NCBI GenBank assembly: GCA_930367205.1
Contig: OV884009.1
Location: 120,727,454-120,791,453, forward strand
DNA length: 64,000 nt
Direction: 5' to 3'
Source: Acanthosoma haemorrhoidale
Lineage: Eukaryota; Arthropoda; Insecta; Hemiptera; Acanthosomatidae
Position 1 is the stretch's first letter, and the number at the start of each line of letters is the position of its first letter. The notes beneath the pieces were generated by a model. The model was given only the letters and a program-made list of their open reading frames with translations. It did not search any database and had not been told where the DNA came from. Positions 50,836-62,729 of the stretch are shown here, in pieces. A program made the translations under genes and the position numbers.

Positions 50836-52554
50836 TTATACTACAGTTGTTTCGCTGTAATTATCAGTTACAAGTAGAAATAAGCAACTAAACCAGCACA
50901 GCTTGTTTAGAAAGAGAACAGAAAAAACTTTCAAAAAAGTTACATGAGAATAATAACCCAAACAAATATACATAAAGAAAACTAGATAACTAAATATGCA
51001 GATGATTTAACGTTGGCATAGAGAAAGGAGATGAATAAAAACAGAGGCAAAGAGAACAGACATGGATGCTGAGCCAGAGTAACTACAAATGAGAAAGACC
51101 TAGCGCTCCCTACCTCATGTTTCTAGAACAGTTTCATAATAAATTACCTGCTTCAACGTAGTGTAGCTCTCTCTACTCTGAACAGACACACTTACTTTAT
51201 CTTCTCTGATTTTGCCTCATGGGCAGTACAACGCCATTTATACTGTTGCAGTAACATGCAATAGGGAGCGCAACCAAGAGTACCTCCAAAATTCTGTTCC
51301 TTTGCTATACAAACAGGGAAGGTCTAAAGCCATTTTGGTACAAGGTCTCGTGTCTCTTCAATCTACCCACTGCCCGGCAGGCGTCCCAAAAAAAGATAAA
51401 CCTGTGTCTTTGGCCTTTGCTGGGAGCCTAGTTGGCAGGCATCTTAATTCGAATCTGTCTATTGATCTGACTCCATAAGATCTGAGACAGTTCACTGGGT
51501 TCGGGAGAAGAGGTACAGGTTAGGGTTAGTTTACGTGATCTTGGAATTACCAAGAGTTCACACTCGGTATCTAAGCTAAGGGTAGGCGATAACCGTCCGG
51601 ATCCCAAAGACAAGTGGGAACCGGAAAGAGGCAGTCTAGACCTCTGAAGGACACGCTTCTAGGCTCATTTCGAAGTTCCATAGAAACGGTGTGTGCATGG
51701 AAGGGGTTCCGTCCAAGGATATGCTAGTTTAGCGGGCTGAAGCCGAGAAACGCCACTGAAAAGGCTGTGGAGGCTGACAGCGTCGAGAGTAAATCTAACG
51801 GGTTGGGAATAAATAGGATCAAAGGAAATTAAATAAGAAAGCCATGGTTCGAGTGAAGAAGCAAACTCCAGTGCAGTGTCTGATCCCGTCTGAATATAAA
51901 AACTCGGAATTTCCTTCTAGGCAGATAGATTTGTGCGCGAAGTCAATAAGAGGCCAGTTTATTCCAACTAATAACGGGAAGCCCGTTATTCTGAACAAAT
52001 AGGATCGACAATTCCCTGCGACAATACTAGCACACCTAGTGAGCGCTCCCGATGTCGAAATCATGAACCAGTCTCACCTCTATACACTCACTCGGTCAAT
52101 TTGACTAATCTTAATTTAAGAAAACCATAACCCTTTTATGTTTAACCTACATAACTAAAATTTAATACTTGCTCAAGTATAAACACAATGTACATCTCTC
52201 AATGTTCATCAAATCCAGGCAGATCAAATGTGAAATGGAACAGCTGGATAGAGGAGTACGAGAAGCGATTTTGAGAAATAGAATTGTATTATTTCTGTAA
52301 TTTTGGTTGGTTGCCAAACCTTAACTCTGTCAGGTAAATAATATTCAAGCGTACTGGCGTGCCGTATAGTTCTCGGGATCACTACTTTCAGCAGGTCATG
52401 CAACTACATTTCAAACCACAGTGGATTAAGTTGGACCTCTCTGTTTGCTAGCCAGTTAAATAGAGATATGTGTTCGTGACCGACGAAAGTCCAAGTTCAA
52501 CGATAATGTGTATTATGTAATAGATGGCTGGCTAAACTCTTTCATTTTTAAATT
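50836..52554. other. Divergent intergenic region with GC/CpG-richer block
   Basis: The 1.7 kb between the NPEPL1 and dysbindin start codons must hold both promoters. Positions 51190-52080 are clearly richer in G, C and CpG (roughly 40 CpG by eye) than the AT-rich surroundings. It has open frames on both strands (51212-51478, 51819-52064) without recognised similarity. It could be a CpG-rich shared promoter or an unidentified transposon insertion. Confidence 0.5.
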
Positions 52555-52610
52555 ATGTTATCTAGCATCAAAGAGAAACTTACTAGTGTTCAGGATGAAA
52601 TAGTTTCGAG
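52555..52610 (+). CDS. Dysb: Dysbindin exon 1
   Basis: It encodes MLSSIKEKLTSVQDEIVS plus two bases of an Arg codon. The donor GTCCGT at 52611 is non-ideal, but its phase fits the CCTAG acceptor before 53420. An additional small exon between 52611 and 53419 cannot be excluded. Confidence 0.75.
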
Positions 52611-55600
52611 GTCCGTCTTTTTTATTTTTAGACATTATTATTATGTAATAAAATACTTACTGAATTATAAAATTCTACAATTCTAAAATTAATGTTTAAT
52701 AATTAATGCTTTCGGCTTCAATTTAAACAAGGAACAACTTTTGTTGTTAATATTTTCGTTTTAAGTAGTTACTGGAGTACTACTGCACTGAACTAATTTG
52801 ATTTACCAATGTAATTGTGCCCTAAAGAGACAACAGAAAAGACAGTAAGCAAAATTAAATCATCATGTGTGCTCTTTTAAAATTAATAGTAGTAATTTTG
52901 TTGACTTTATCAAAAAGTATCATTTCGGTCATTATAGCTGAATAATACAAGCGATTTCGACCTAGCTTGTTTGTTATGACATTTCCAAATCCAAGTTGTT
53001 TATGTAACCCATAACAAAATTTTCATATCAATCCTTGATATGTAAAAACGTGATTTAATTCAAATTTTTTAGGTGGTACTTTTCTTACTTGTGTGATATA
53101 TAGATTATGGTGACCTTTGTATTCATCTGCACTAAATCATATCTGATGGCATTGAGGTTCTAATGTGATCAATCTAACATCTCACAACCTCTTTTTTGGT
53201 TTTCTATATTGAATTGACTATTTGTTAAATAGAATAAGTAACTTCTTTTTTATGAAGTTTACTGAACCCCCAGCCATCACTGATATTGCTAGAGCTCAGC
53301 ATAATACATCTTCTTATGTCTTAAGCAATAGGGTTTTTTTTCAGATTATAATTTAATCGCTATTCCTATGACAAGGATTACTCTTATTAATACTGCTAAG
53401 AAATTTTATCTAAGCCTAGGGTTGCTGTTCACAGTCTCAATACGGATGTAGCAGGACATAAAAGTGATTGTAATGAATACCTGGCAGGAGCTTGCCTTCT
53501 TCATAAGTATCAGGAGGATTGGCAAGACATCCATGCCCTATCAGAGCAGAATGGTAGTCAGGCAAAAGTAAGTATTTTATTTATAATGTTGTTGGCACAT
53601 AATGACTGTGTGTGGTATTTTTTCTTCAATTTTGACTTCATTATGCGGTTTACCACGATGCCAATTCATGCCTAAGCTAAAACTACTAGTTATTAGCTAG
53701 AGATTAAAAATATTGTCCCAATCCCCTGCATGGCTGATTACTGCCAATTTATATATATATATTTTGTGTTGTTTTTTGGAGTTTTGCGAGCTGAGAAGAA
53801 AGGGAAATTACGGTATTTGTTCATATGATGATGTGTAGAGCTGTCATTCGAGAAGACATTCCCACTAGTTTATGATCTGTTTGGACAAGCTGATGTAATG
53901 TAGATGATAAAGCTGCTTTAGCATGACAGATGATGAAGTATGTAGCCAACGAGCTGTATAGCTATCAGAGCTCTCTCTAATTTTATTATATTCACTTATT
54001 CAATCCAATTCATTTCATTTTTAGTTGTATTTAAGAAGAAGTAATTCTAATGAAATGTTTATCCTGATGTTTGTTCTTTTTTGTCAGGCTGCTGACCAGC
54101 AGATAGAAGATGCTTACAAATGTCTAAAACATGGTTGGCAGACATTTAGGAAGTTCAATAATGCTGTAGTAGACTTGAATACTATTGTCATACTTGCGGA
54201 AAAAGCTGTCAATGCCATTGGTAAAACTAATTAATATTTCATAATGAGAGTTAAATAAACTACTATTTGTCTGTATTAAACCTTCAATGAAATTGAAATT
54301 TTGTTTCCAATACACTGTTAATAGCATGCACTTTTGATGCTACACAATCTCTTTTATAGCCTATAGTGATTAGCTTATCTGCTTCACCATATTAAGGTTC
54401 TGGGTTCTTTTGTCAAGACGGACAATGAATTTTATTTTCACATGTGAACAGTGGCTGGTTCCCTATAGAATAGCCCACATTCCCTGCACTTAATGGCGAT
54501 ACATAATGGTACAATGTGTTAGGGTACATTTATTTAGTTTTTTTATCCTATGAAAATTCTCGTTTTCAGGCTTAGATTTTTAGAGAACGTGCTTTTGTTA
54601 TAGAAAGTGACACTTTGTGCAATAATCAATATTCTAGTTTATTTGGTAAAATAAAATTTTTAATTTAATATTTACATATTCATTATTGGTGAAAAAAAAA
54701 ATAGTGATAGCTAAAATTTGAAACTGGGACATTTTCGGTTTCCATCAAACCAAACAAAAGGTCTCATGTTTGAATCCCAGTTTTTTCACTGCTTTTTACT
54801 CTTTTTAATTAATACCATTAAAATTAATGCTGGTAAAATAACATACCACAAATGACAATAATGAATTATTTTTAATCCCTCTGGTAAAAATTTAAACAAA
54901 ATGTTAATAAATTTTAACCTTCTGATTTCCATTCAGATACTCTTTTGACTAGGCCATCCGGTACTGTTCCTCAGCCTTGACACTTTCTGTTCTCTTTGGG
55001 ACTGGATTGGTTACCTCTCAACCTTAAATTCACTTTTATTTACTGGCTTTGCCACTCTTTTATTCAAGTGCTACTCCTTTATCCTCATGAAGCTTTGTCC
55101 CAAGAGCTGGAAGGGCTCAAATAAAACATTCTTTTTTCTTTATCCAAGTCTCTCCTGTTAGCAGTCAGCATTATAAGCTATAGGCTATGGGGACTGGCGA
55201 ATTTTTAAAGTATACCTCAATAAAGTCGTTTAATATTATTTAATAAATAATAAGTAATGTTTAATAAATGGAAGCCACAACAAGCTCAAAAGATGCAGTT
55301 CGATACAAAATATTGGAGGATTAGAAAAAGGGGGTCTGCAGTAAAGAGGGTTTAAGTTTGAAAAACAACTTGGCATGTCATACCGTTCGAAAGCCTGAAA
55401 GTGTGATATATCCAGAAATACACCACTGTAATAGTGTTTGTCTTTTAGTCCAGAGTAGTGGCTGTTTAGAACAGAATCGAAATGGATGGGAGGGGTGGAC
55501 GTTTTTTATATAAATATGGGCATAACACTTTTGAGCAGGATTCTTGTGAATAACTTTTGAGAGGATTGTAAGTAGGCTGATAGGTAACCTCTATTCTACT

Positions 55601-58600
55601 TAAGTCTAACCAAAAGCTCAATGTCGTAAATCAATATATCTTTTATGCAATAGTTTATTAAAATCAATCCAGTGGAGTCTTGATTATCAACATCAATTAG
55701 GGTCGAGTGCCTCACTTAAAACCAGATTTTGAGGTTTAAAACAAAAAAGATACAAAAAAAACCCAAAATTTTCAAGATCAACACATTATTTACTAACCTA
55801 TTATTGCCCCTTTTTTAATTAGAAAGAAATTTTGTATTTAATATTTGCTGTATTAATTATCTTTAAAAAATTAGAAGTTGAAATTTATTATCCTTTTTCT
55901 GTAAGTTGTACAAACATATACATTTCAAAAATTTACCAAAATGATAAATCAATCTATGTATTCACGTATTCTAATTTTTCTAAAATCATTTATTGGAACC
56001 TGCAGATAATCAGACCACGGATTACCAGGACTCCTCTGTAAAACACATGGTAAAGACTGCATAGTGAAAATCTATATAGAAAAAGTTTAACCAATGTTTA
56101 CATATGTACATATTGTGATTAAGTGAGCACATGCATATATTACGGGGATGTGGACAGTATTCACCTTGCAGTTTGTACTACTAACTTGAATTAATTTATT
56201 TTCTAAGCAACTTTGATAACACTTAATTGGCATATACCACACCCGATCTGATTTGTATAGCGCATGCACAAAAATAAAATGTAATTATTAACTTAGATGA
56301 AAAAGATATCTAATTCTAAACTTTGCTTGCAACATAAAAGAATCTTCATCAGTGACTGGTAATTTTTTTCACTGTGTTCAGGCAATATTAGAACTCTTAT
56401 AGAAGATATTCATCAAAATATTGTACATGTTGAAGATCTGATTGAAGAAGATAGGCAGACAAGAGCTATTACTGTTGCTATGGACTGGTTAACTGGATAC
56501 CATAAAGAAAAACTTAAATCGTTAGATGCTCTTAGGGGTATGAGTATTTGTATTTCTTAAAATTTTTCCCTCCTTTTTTGTAAATTCTTTATGCATTTAT
56601 TCCACTATATTAAACTACTGTATTATCAAGTTATTTAAAAAAACAAAAACAATTAGCACTGATTTTTGCCTAATAATTTGCTTTTTCATTCCTGTCAAAT
56701 TTGCTATAATTGTGTTTCATAAACATGTAACTCAGTATTGCTTCTCTGTTTAAGTATATAGAGAGTATGTATGGTGAATAATCAATACATATAATGCTAT
56801 TCAAAGCAATTAATATCTCGGGAAGACATTTAAATGAGTACATTGCAGGCTATTTTGAAAAAATGTCAGATGTGTTCAGTTAATAAGCAAAATCCGTTAA
56901 AGAAATTAGATATTGGCACAACATGGTGTAGTTAGATAGGGGAGCCTGACCAGAGATCAGCAGGTCCTAGTTTCGATTTTTGGACCTCTCACAATGTTTC
57001 TCATTAGAAAATAATGAAAAAAATATAATGCATAATTTAAATTAATAATTCCTTAACATTTTATTTGATCTCTTTTTTTTTGCCTATTCCTCAAACAATT
57101 TTTAAATATATTTGATTCTGTAGGAATGATCAAAGCTTATAATAACAGCAAGGGGTAATTTTACTACCTATTTTATGTTTCAGAAAATCTTGGTGCAAAC
57201 TATCAAGTTAAACAAAAGCTGATAGATGAAGAAAAGGAAGACATTAAAAGAAAAAACTTTGAGCTAGCAGAGAAAAAGTTCCTGGAGGACCTTAATGCTT
57301 ACAAGAAATGTGGAGTTCTACCTAAAAGAGGTATCCTTTTCTTTGGTTTCACTATACCTTTCCAGACAATATTTTTTTTAGTCATTATGACCTATGATAT
57401 TTAAGAAAATATCTGATAAATAGTGTCCAAAGTTTAAATATTGTTCAGTTGATAGTGACAAGGTAAACAACACTGGAGCCTAGTTATTTGAGATTTGGGA
57501 ACACACTTGGTTAAAATATACAGTGCAAATATAGTGAAAAGGTTTAGCGTGTTTTAAAACATCTAATCACCAACAGCAGAAATGACCGCTGTTGTGAGAT
57601 TTTCTCATTCCATGAAAAACATGGTTGTCTTGTATTGACATAGCTCAACATGAATGTTTCTTACAACTATTCAAAAACGCGTAACTGAAAGAAATAGGAA
57701 AGTTGAGGGTGGTGCCCATTCAACCAATGACAGTATTAAAGGTACAGGGAATGAATATAGTAAGTATGGTGAATTTGTTGATTTCGGAGGGCCTGGTGAG
57801 AAACACAGCTGGCAAACCAAGAGGAAGCCAAGGCAGATATGGACTATTGTTATAACAGGTCAAGTTTTAGAGAGCTTACAATAGAATTTGCATAGTTAAA
57901 CCAATAAAACTATGTGTTTTTTGAGAAATAAATACAGAGTATACTTAAGCAATTTGAGCACAACTTCGAATTGGTATTAGTATGGCTTTTAAATTTTACA
58001 TTCTGTTGAGAAGTGTGATTTTATGTCTGTATGGTTGTCTAATACCATACAGACTTAAAGTATAAGATAAATACATGACCTCTTGCCTTATAAGTCGTGT
58101 ATGGGGAGGGATGCCAAGTCTTTGGTGGAGGTCTGATTACAAAGAATCGTAACTTGTCGATAGGAGGGGCAAGGTGTTGAAGAGGGCTGATGGACAGGAC
58201 CTGCATTGTTAACCACTAAAGCTAGGTGGGTGTAAACTCATGTATTTTTGTTCAGTGGCTGTGTCTTGAGTGAAAAAGCTTTCATTGGGTTGTCCAGAAA
58301 TAATTGTTGGTTTAGAGTCTTAAGTTAAAAAATGAAATACTTTTTGAAATGCTTTAATCAATCGAAATGGTAGAACCTATTTCATCAATGCACTTTCACA
58401 AATATGTTAAAAGCTTTTCCTAACCCTCTGAATAGAAATTAATATCCTTAGAATTTATGAATTCTAAAAAAGTATTTTGGTCATATTCTGTCAGCATTGG
58501 CAAATATTTTTCTTGAAAGAAGTGGTTGTCATTAGGCGAGAACAGTGGATCAGGCACAGCCTCAGATCTAAGCTCCTTTAATTTTTGCAAAGTGGTATGA

Positions 58601-59032
58601 AATGTAGAAAGAACCTAAGCTTTTTCAGTCTGCTGGAGATTGGTGTATGAAACACACAATTCTCTTCTTATTACCTACTTTTCTGTTAACTTTCATTAAT
58701 ACAACAGGCTTGAGAAACATGAAATCTTAACTTTAAAAACAGTTGATTTTTAATTGAAAGTTCTTAAACAGTCCCCCATTCATGCTTACCTCCAACCTCG
58801 GGACTTTTAGTATGTTATATAGGACACTCCCCCCATCAACTGCACCAAAAATCAGAACTAAATCCTTTTTTTTTTCTATTTATCCTTTGTTACCTGGACT
58901 ATAAAGTGGAAATATTATACACCGTTTTGCTTTATATTTCCAGAAAACATTGGCCATGAGCTGCAAAGTATAGAAGATGTGAAAATAGAACAAGACCTTG
59001 ACAGTCTAAGGAAATATTTGGATCAACTATGA
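52555..59032 (+). CDS. Dysb: Dysbindin homologue (BLOC-1 subunit), complete six-exon gene
   Basis: Dysbindin is a coiled-coil subunit of BLOC-1, which sorts cargo to lysosome-related organelles and acts in presynaptic function. Exons 52555-52610, 53420-53567, 54088-54220, 56382-56537, 57184-57330 and 58944-59032 join in frame to 729 nt (242 residues). The start MLSSIKEKLTSVQDEI matches human MLETLRERLLSVQQDF. AGACLLHKYQEDWQDIH matches AGLELLSRYEDTWAALH. The core (VEDLIEEDRQ ... HKEKLKSL ... KKFLEDLNAYKK) matches the dysbindin coiled coil. The acidic end EDVKIEQDLDSLRKYLDQL resembles its short C-terminal acidic motif. It is much shorter than human dysbindin (351 aa), which has a long tail. The exon 1 donor (GAG/GTCCGT) is weak. 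Confidence 0.87.
53420..53567 (+). CDS. Dysb: Dysbindin exon 2
   Basis: It encodes VAVHSLNTDVAGHKSD then EYLAGACLLHKYQEDWQDIH and ends at GTAAGT. An earlier acceptor at 53399-53400 would add ILSKPR, which resembles SKPR in human dysbindin, but it does not keep phase with the exon 1 donor as seen. The 5' edge is therefore open. Confidence 0.8.
54088..54220 (+). CDS. Dysb: Dysbindin exon 3
   Basis: It encodes AADQQIEDAYKCLKHGWQTF and a helical continuation to VNAIG. The acceptor is TTGTCAG and the donor GTAAAA. It ends one base into a Gly codon. It corresponds to the region before the core coiled coil. Confidence 0.87.
54360..54420 (+). mobile_element. tRNA-like SINE head, decayed
   Basis: TATAGTGATTAGCTTATCTG followed 30 bases later by GGTTCTGGGTTCTTTTG gives A- and B-box-like elements of a tRNA-derived SINE with a damaged B-box. 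It lies in the dysbindin intron after exon 3. Confidence 0.35.
54960..55185 (-). mobile_element. tRNA-derived SINE, diverged second copy, minus strand
   Basis: The body (GGTTACCTCTCAACC ... TTCAAGTGCTACTCCTTTATCC) matches that of the SINE at 35268-35477, and the tRNA-like head lies at the right end near 55150-55185. Both copies are in the same orientation. The B-box is lost. Confidence 0.5.
55190..56381 (+). other. Dysbindin intron 3, unannotated part
   Basis: AT-rich. Open frames at 55832-56041 and 56087-56269 have no recognised similarity. I see nothing else. Confidence 0.5.
56382..56537 (+). CDS. Dysb: Dysbindin exon 4 (coiled-coil core)
   Basis: It encodes NIRTLIEDIHQNIVHVEDLI, EEDRQTR and YHKEKLKSLDALR. 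This aligns with ENNLLHLEDLCGQCELERC ... NYKKNKRKELETFK of human dysbindin, the BLOC-1 assembly region. The acceptor is GTTCAG and the donor GTATGA. It ends one base into a Glu codon. Confidence 0.9.
56923..56985 (+). mobile_element. tRNA-like SINE head
   Basis: TGGTGTAGTTAGATAGGGG (A-box region) and TAGTTTCGATTTTTGG (B-box region) are spaced as in a tRNA gene, but the acceptor stem does not pair. It is a SINE relic in dysbindin intron 4. Confidence 0.4.
57184..57330 (+). CDS. Dysb: Dysbindin exon 5 (coiled coil)
   Basis: It encodes ENLGANYQVKQKLIDEEKED and KKFLEDLNAYKKCGVLPKR, a charged helix matching the ERQKFFEEAFQQDMEQY part of human dysbindin. The acceptor is TTTCAG and the donor GTATCC. 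Confidence 0.9.
57331..58282 (+). other. Dysbindin intron 5, unannotated part
   Basis: No recognised gene. A 76-codon frame at 57654-57884 has no similarity that I know. A weak SINE-like TAGTGGTTAACAATG lies on the minus strand near 58205-58220. Confidence 0.45.
58283..58620 (-). pseudogene. Mariner transposase C-terminal fragment with terminal repeat
   Basis: The plus strand at 58283 has ATTGGGTTGTCCAGAAATAA, a mariner-type end. Read inward on the minus strand is a C-terminal transposase segment with PDPLFSPNDNHFFQEKYLP, matching HPPYSPDLxPxDYHFF, and then FINSKDINFYSEGL, matching the SRxxxFYxxGI end. The catalytic third Asp position (PDLxPxD) reads ND. Decayed. Confidence 0.55.
58641..58741 (+). 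repeat. Left arm of a 100-bp inverted repeat
   Basis: The reverse complement of this segment matches 59653-59752 with three substitutions and one indel by my hand alignment. It lies in the last dysbindin intron. Confidence 0.92.
58944..59032 (+). CDS. Dysb: Dysbindin exon 6 (last)
   Basis: It encodes ENIGHELQSIEDVKIEQDLD then SLRKYLDQL, with stop TGA at 59030-59032. The acceptor is TTCCAG. It lies between the two arms of an inverted repeat. Confidence 0.87.
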
Positions 59033-59178
59033 AATGAATCAAAAGATTGTTTCTTACCTGACTGTTGATGTGTTAAAATCAAAACCAGCAATCTACACTT
59101 TTTTTTTTCAAGTTACGGTTATGTGGCTGTTCTACTTGAATTTTGTAAAATGGCTAGTATTTTTGGTTTTAATGCAAC

Positions 59179-59184
59179 AATAAA
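59179..59184 (+). terminator. Candidate dysbindin polyadenylation signal
   Basis: AATAAA about 150 bases after the stop codon. Others lie further downstream (near 59365 and 59618), so this is the nearest, not a proven, site. Confidence 0.5.
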
Positions 59185-59652
59185 AGCTATTATTTTTCCC
59201 AGTAAAAAACCAAAAATAATTTTTAGAAGTATTTATAGGTTTTTGTCATCCCTAGGCACGGGACATTTTTTAAAAGAGGAGATTGCTGGTTTTATTACTT
59301 AACTACTCATAAGTAAACAATAATGTAATATATTATGTTGTCAAAATAATGTTATTTGCTATTGAATAAATTTTATAACTTATGAATGGGGTGGCTAGTT
59401 CTTACTTCTGCATCTATATTTTTTCGTATTAATAAATAGAAGAATCATTTTTATATGTTTTTATAATAATGAACTATGAGCAAATTATTTTTGTTTAAAG
59501 TTGTACTTAAGTTATTTATATACAAGTTGTTTTGTTGTAAAACTTGTATAATTTAGTTGTAACTTGACTAATTTAAAGTATACAATCATTTTTTTTAGTT
59601 GAAAATGAGGCATTGCTCAATAAATTTTCTCATGACACTGCTGTTTCCAATA

Positions 59653-59752
59653 ATGTTTTAAAGTTAAAATTTCATGTTCCTCAAGCCTGTTGTATTAATA
59701 AAAGTTAACAGAAAAGTAGGTAATAAGAAGAGAATTGTGTGTTTCATACACC
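59653..59752 (-). repeat. Right arm of the 100-bp inverted repeat
   Basis: Inverted partner of 58641-58741. It shares TTCATGTTYCTCAAGCCTG and AAGAGAATTGTGTG. The two arms enclose the dysbindin last exon and nearest poly(A) signal. Confidence 0.92.
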
Positions 59753-60007
59753 ATAAAGGATTAAGACATCTTGGAAGTTTAGTTGTGGTAGTTCAGTACT
59801 GACCGAGCTCAACCTTGCTTAACTTGTCGTATCTACTGGCCTGCTCTCTAGCCCAGTGGATTGTAATGCTACCTACATGCTACCATAATAAGAGGTTATA
59901 TTTCTATGCATCTAAATCACAGAATCTGTATAACTATTGATTTGTTGTGATAGTTAAATTTAATTGTAATTAATATATACAAAAAAATATAACAAGATGT
60001 TTTCTAA

Positions 60008-60690
60008 TAGACTCGGGTTTACCGAAAGATCTGTGTGGTGAAGCCCTGGTTACAGACACTTACCTTGTTGACTGATTAAAAACAAAAGCCTTGCCACAAT
60101 GTAAATTACCAGCAGACATTTAGTATGGTTTTGAACAAGGTTAATGTTTTTGGAAGTAATGCTTATGTTTTTAAAACCAAAGAAGAAAGAGGAGGAAAAC
60201 TTGACTCCCACTTTTCTAGAACGACCATGGTTGGATATTGTGATAATAGGGAGTTTAGAAGGTAGTTTGTGCTTGAAATGTCATTGAAGAAAATTTTGTC
60301 CCATTCTCTGAAAATAGGAATGTTAAAGTTCTGGAAAGTGTTCCTACTCCTGATTTTGACATAGTTCTGGAAGTAAAATACATCGCTGACTGTGAAGAGC
60401 CTGAAAAACATATTGAGCATCAGCAACAGGAAGTTATAGAAGTTTCTGTTGCAGTGCCAAGTGAGTTAAAATGCATGATGATGTTAAAGAGCGAAATGTC
60501 AAGGAGCCTGAATTGTTCTACAAACGTAGAACACGTTACAGAACGTCCAAATGTTCTACAAGGCCTAAATAAATCCCCAAATACTTGGATGATTTTGTTA
60601 GTTTAGTGGGTCTTTCCACTCGGGAAGAACTCTTTTGAAGAAGCCTATGACGATCAAGACTGGAGAAGGACATAATCTATTCTGTATGCC
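60008..60690 (+). pseudogene. Ty1/copia integrase C-terminal fragment
   Basis: Broken plus-strand frames read GLPKDLCGEALVTDTYLVD, KALPQCKLPADI, VFGSNAYVFKTKEERGGKLD, TTMVGYCDN and a later RRTRYRTS...PKYLDDFV. These are the copia integrase end (LPKxFWGEA..TATYLIN, VFGCxAYVHIPKExRxKLD, FVGY) and the RR-rich linker before the reverse transcriptase. Stops and shifts interrupt it. Confidence 0.7.
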
Positions 60691-60983
60691 CACATTGCCT
60701 TTAGTATAACTTTGTAAATTAGTAATTTATTTTCTAATGAGAGATGGGATGTCCTTCAAAGTAGTCTGTACAGTATTCCAAACTGTCTGTTAGTAGGGAT
60801 GTAATTTAAAAAAACTAGTGGACAGGACTTACAGCAGAGGGTAAAGATAATGTACGCACATTTTCCTTGCTTCATTAAATTTGATCCGCCAATGGTTGCA
60901 TCTATACTCAATCTCAGTGTTTTTGAAGGTTAATGGATGCTGTATCAGGGTCTGGGTGGGATTATGAGGTGTCATTGAGTGGT

Positions 60984-62640
60984 TTACAGAATAGGACAAT
61001 AATAGAATGTTTCAAGAGAGAAAAGTACGTCTTTCGGATAATGCAAATATAAATCTAGGTTAAAAAGGTTATAGAGAATTTGAGGAGTAAGAACATATCC
61101 AGGAGATTTTCGGTAAGGTAACTTTTTAAGAAGGTATTTGACCTCATAGGGTATAACAACGCCTTTTGCTGGAAGTGAGTGATGGATAGGCGAAGTAAGA
61201 ACACCGTGCAAGAGTACGATTTTGATCACTAAGGTGAGGTGCAAAAGTATGGGAGAGATGTAGAGTAAATTCTTCCGACCTTTCCTCATCTGTAGCTGCC
61301 CAGGACCCATCATCACCACGGAGTGTGTGTGAAACAGGTTAATATTTTAAGATCTTTTTAGTTACATTCCACAGTGAATTATCCTCTGTGGACAGAGAAG
61401 ATAGGTGGGAATTAAAGGAATCAGACCTGAAGGACGCTTTACCAATCTGCAGTAATGATAGTATGGTCAACAGGATATCTGGTTTGTTGTCACACTGTTC
61501 TCGAGTGGCGTTTGCAGTGGATTAGGGTTTTAAGATGCTGAGGTAAAGGATTTTGGGCGATGCCTCCCAAGTCAACCTCTAGATCAGAGTAGTGAAATAA
61601 TGCACTGCATCTAGGTCTTGAGATGTTCTCAGGGACACTTTGAGGTCTACAGAAGTGGTCCCAGTCAACTATGCCCCTAATAAATGAAGGAGGAGGCAGC
61701 TTGTGGATTGGTCTAAGGGAAATGGTTAGGATCAAAGGGCTATGATCGGAGGACAGGCCATAGAAGCGCATAAGTGAATAGTTCAGTGTTGTTAACTATT
61801 GTAGAAGAAAAAGTCTTAGGAGACCAGGATTTCGGTTGGTATAAGATCGCCAATAGGTGGTTGTGTCAGGAGAGATAGAGGAGCAATGTTTCCGTGTCAG
61901 TGCAGACAGCGAAGCACGTCTTTGTGGATCTTGAACCCCAATGTAGGTGTTTGGCATTAAAGTCCCCACCCACAAGGAAACGATGTCCGATGTAGTCTAG
62001 AAAAGAGAAGAATTGGGAATTGGAAATGTATTTCTTAGAAGGGCAGTACACCGATGCTATGATGAAGAAAGTGAAGGTGCTGATTGACATTGCAATGGAC
62101 TAAAGGAAATCATGTGCTACCCAAAGGAACTATGTGATAAGAAATGGCATTGTGGGCAATGCATGTGCTCTTCCATCTCAGGGTGATCAGTTCAATAAGT
62201 CTGGTACTGTCAAACTATAAATGGTCATTTACTCGTAGGTCTTGTTTTAGTAATGAAAGCTTTGTCAATGTTCTTGTCATGGAGTAGTGCTGTCAGTTCG
62301 TTTGTGTGGGTGCGAACCACTCCCATTCCTGAGGAGTTGAAGGGATCCATTCATGAATTTTGTTTTATAGGGATTAGGGTTCTGAACTCTGTAAGCAATG
62401 AAGTTAATAGGCTAGTGAAATCTGATGAGCTTGAAGGTGTAGGAATATGAGAAATTTGAGATCAAGGAGGGGATTAGGTTTGCTGGTTGCCGGGATGAAT
62501 AGAATGCTGGGTAAGAAGGGGAGTGGGCACTGCTTGTGACTGGTCTCCCTTTCGAACTGCATCAGCAAAAAAAACGGAGGGCCTCAGATTTCTAGTTGTC
62601 TGTGGCTTGATTTTCTTCTTCTAGCCCACAACATTATTTG
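60984..62640 (-). mobile_element. Jockey-type LINE copy 2, minus strand
   Basis: On the minus strand from right to left: the ORF1 end (same family as 16567-17030, for example the segment with CATCAGATTTCACTAGCC), endonuclease (FLVGGDFNAKHLHWGSRSTK, LSSDHSPLILT) and the start of the reverse transcriptase (IPYEVKYLLKKLPYRKSPGY). It stops near 60990, so the rest of the reverse transcriptase and the 3' end are missing. Frameshifts make it dead. ORF1 similarity to copy 1 is high by eye. Confidence 0.8.
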
Positions 62641-62729
62641 TTTCTAGACTTCAGGATTCTATATGCTTCGCAGCCCTTATAGAGGGTCTTTCATTAATTT
62701 AAATAAAACAAAGTGTGTGTGAGATATCA

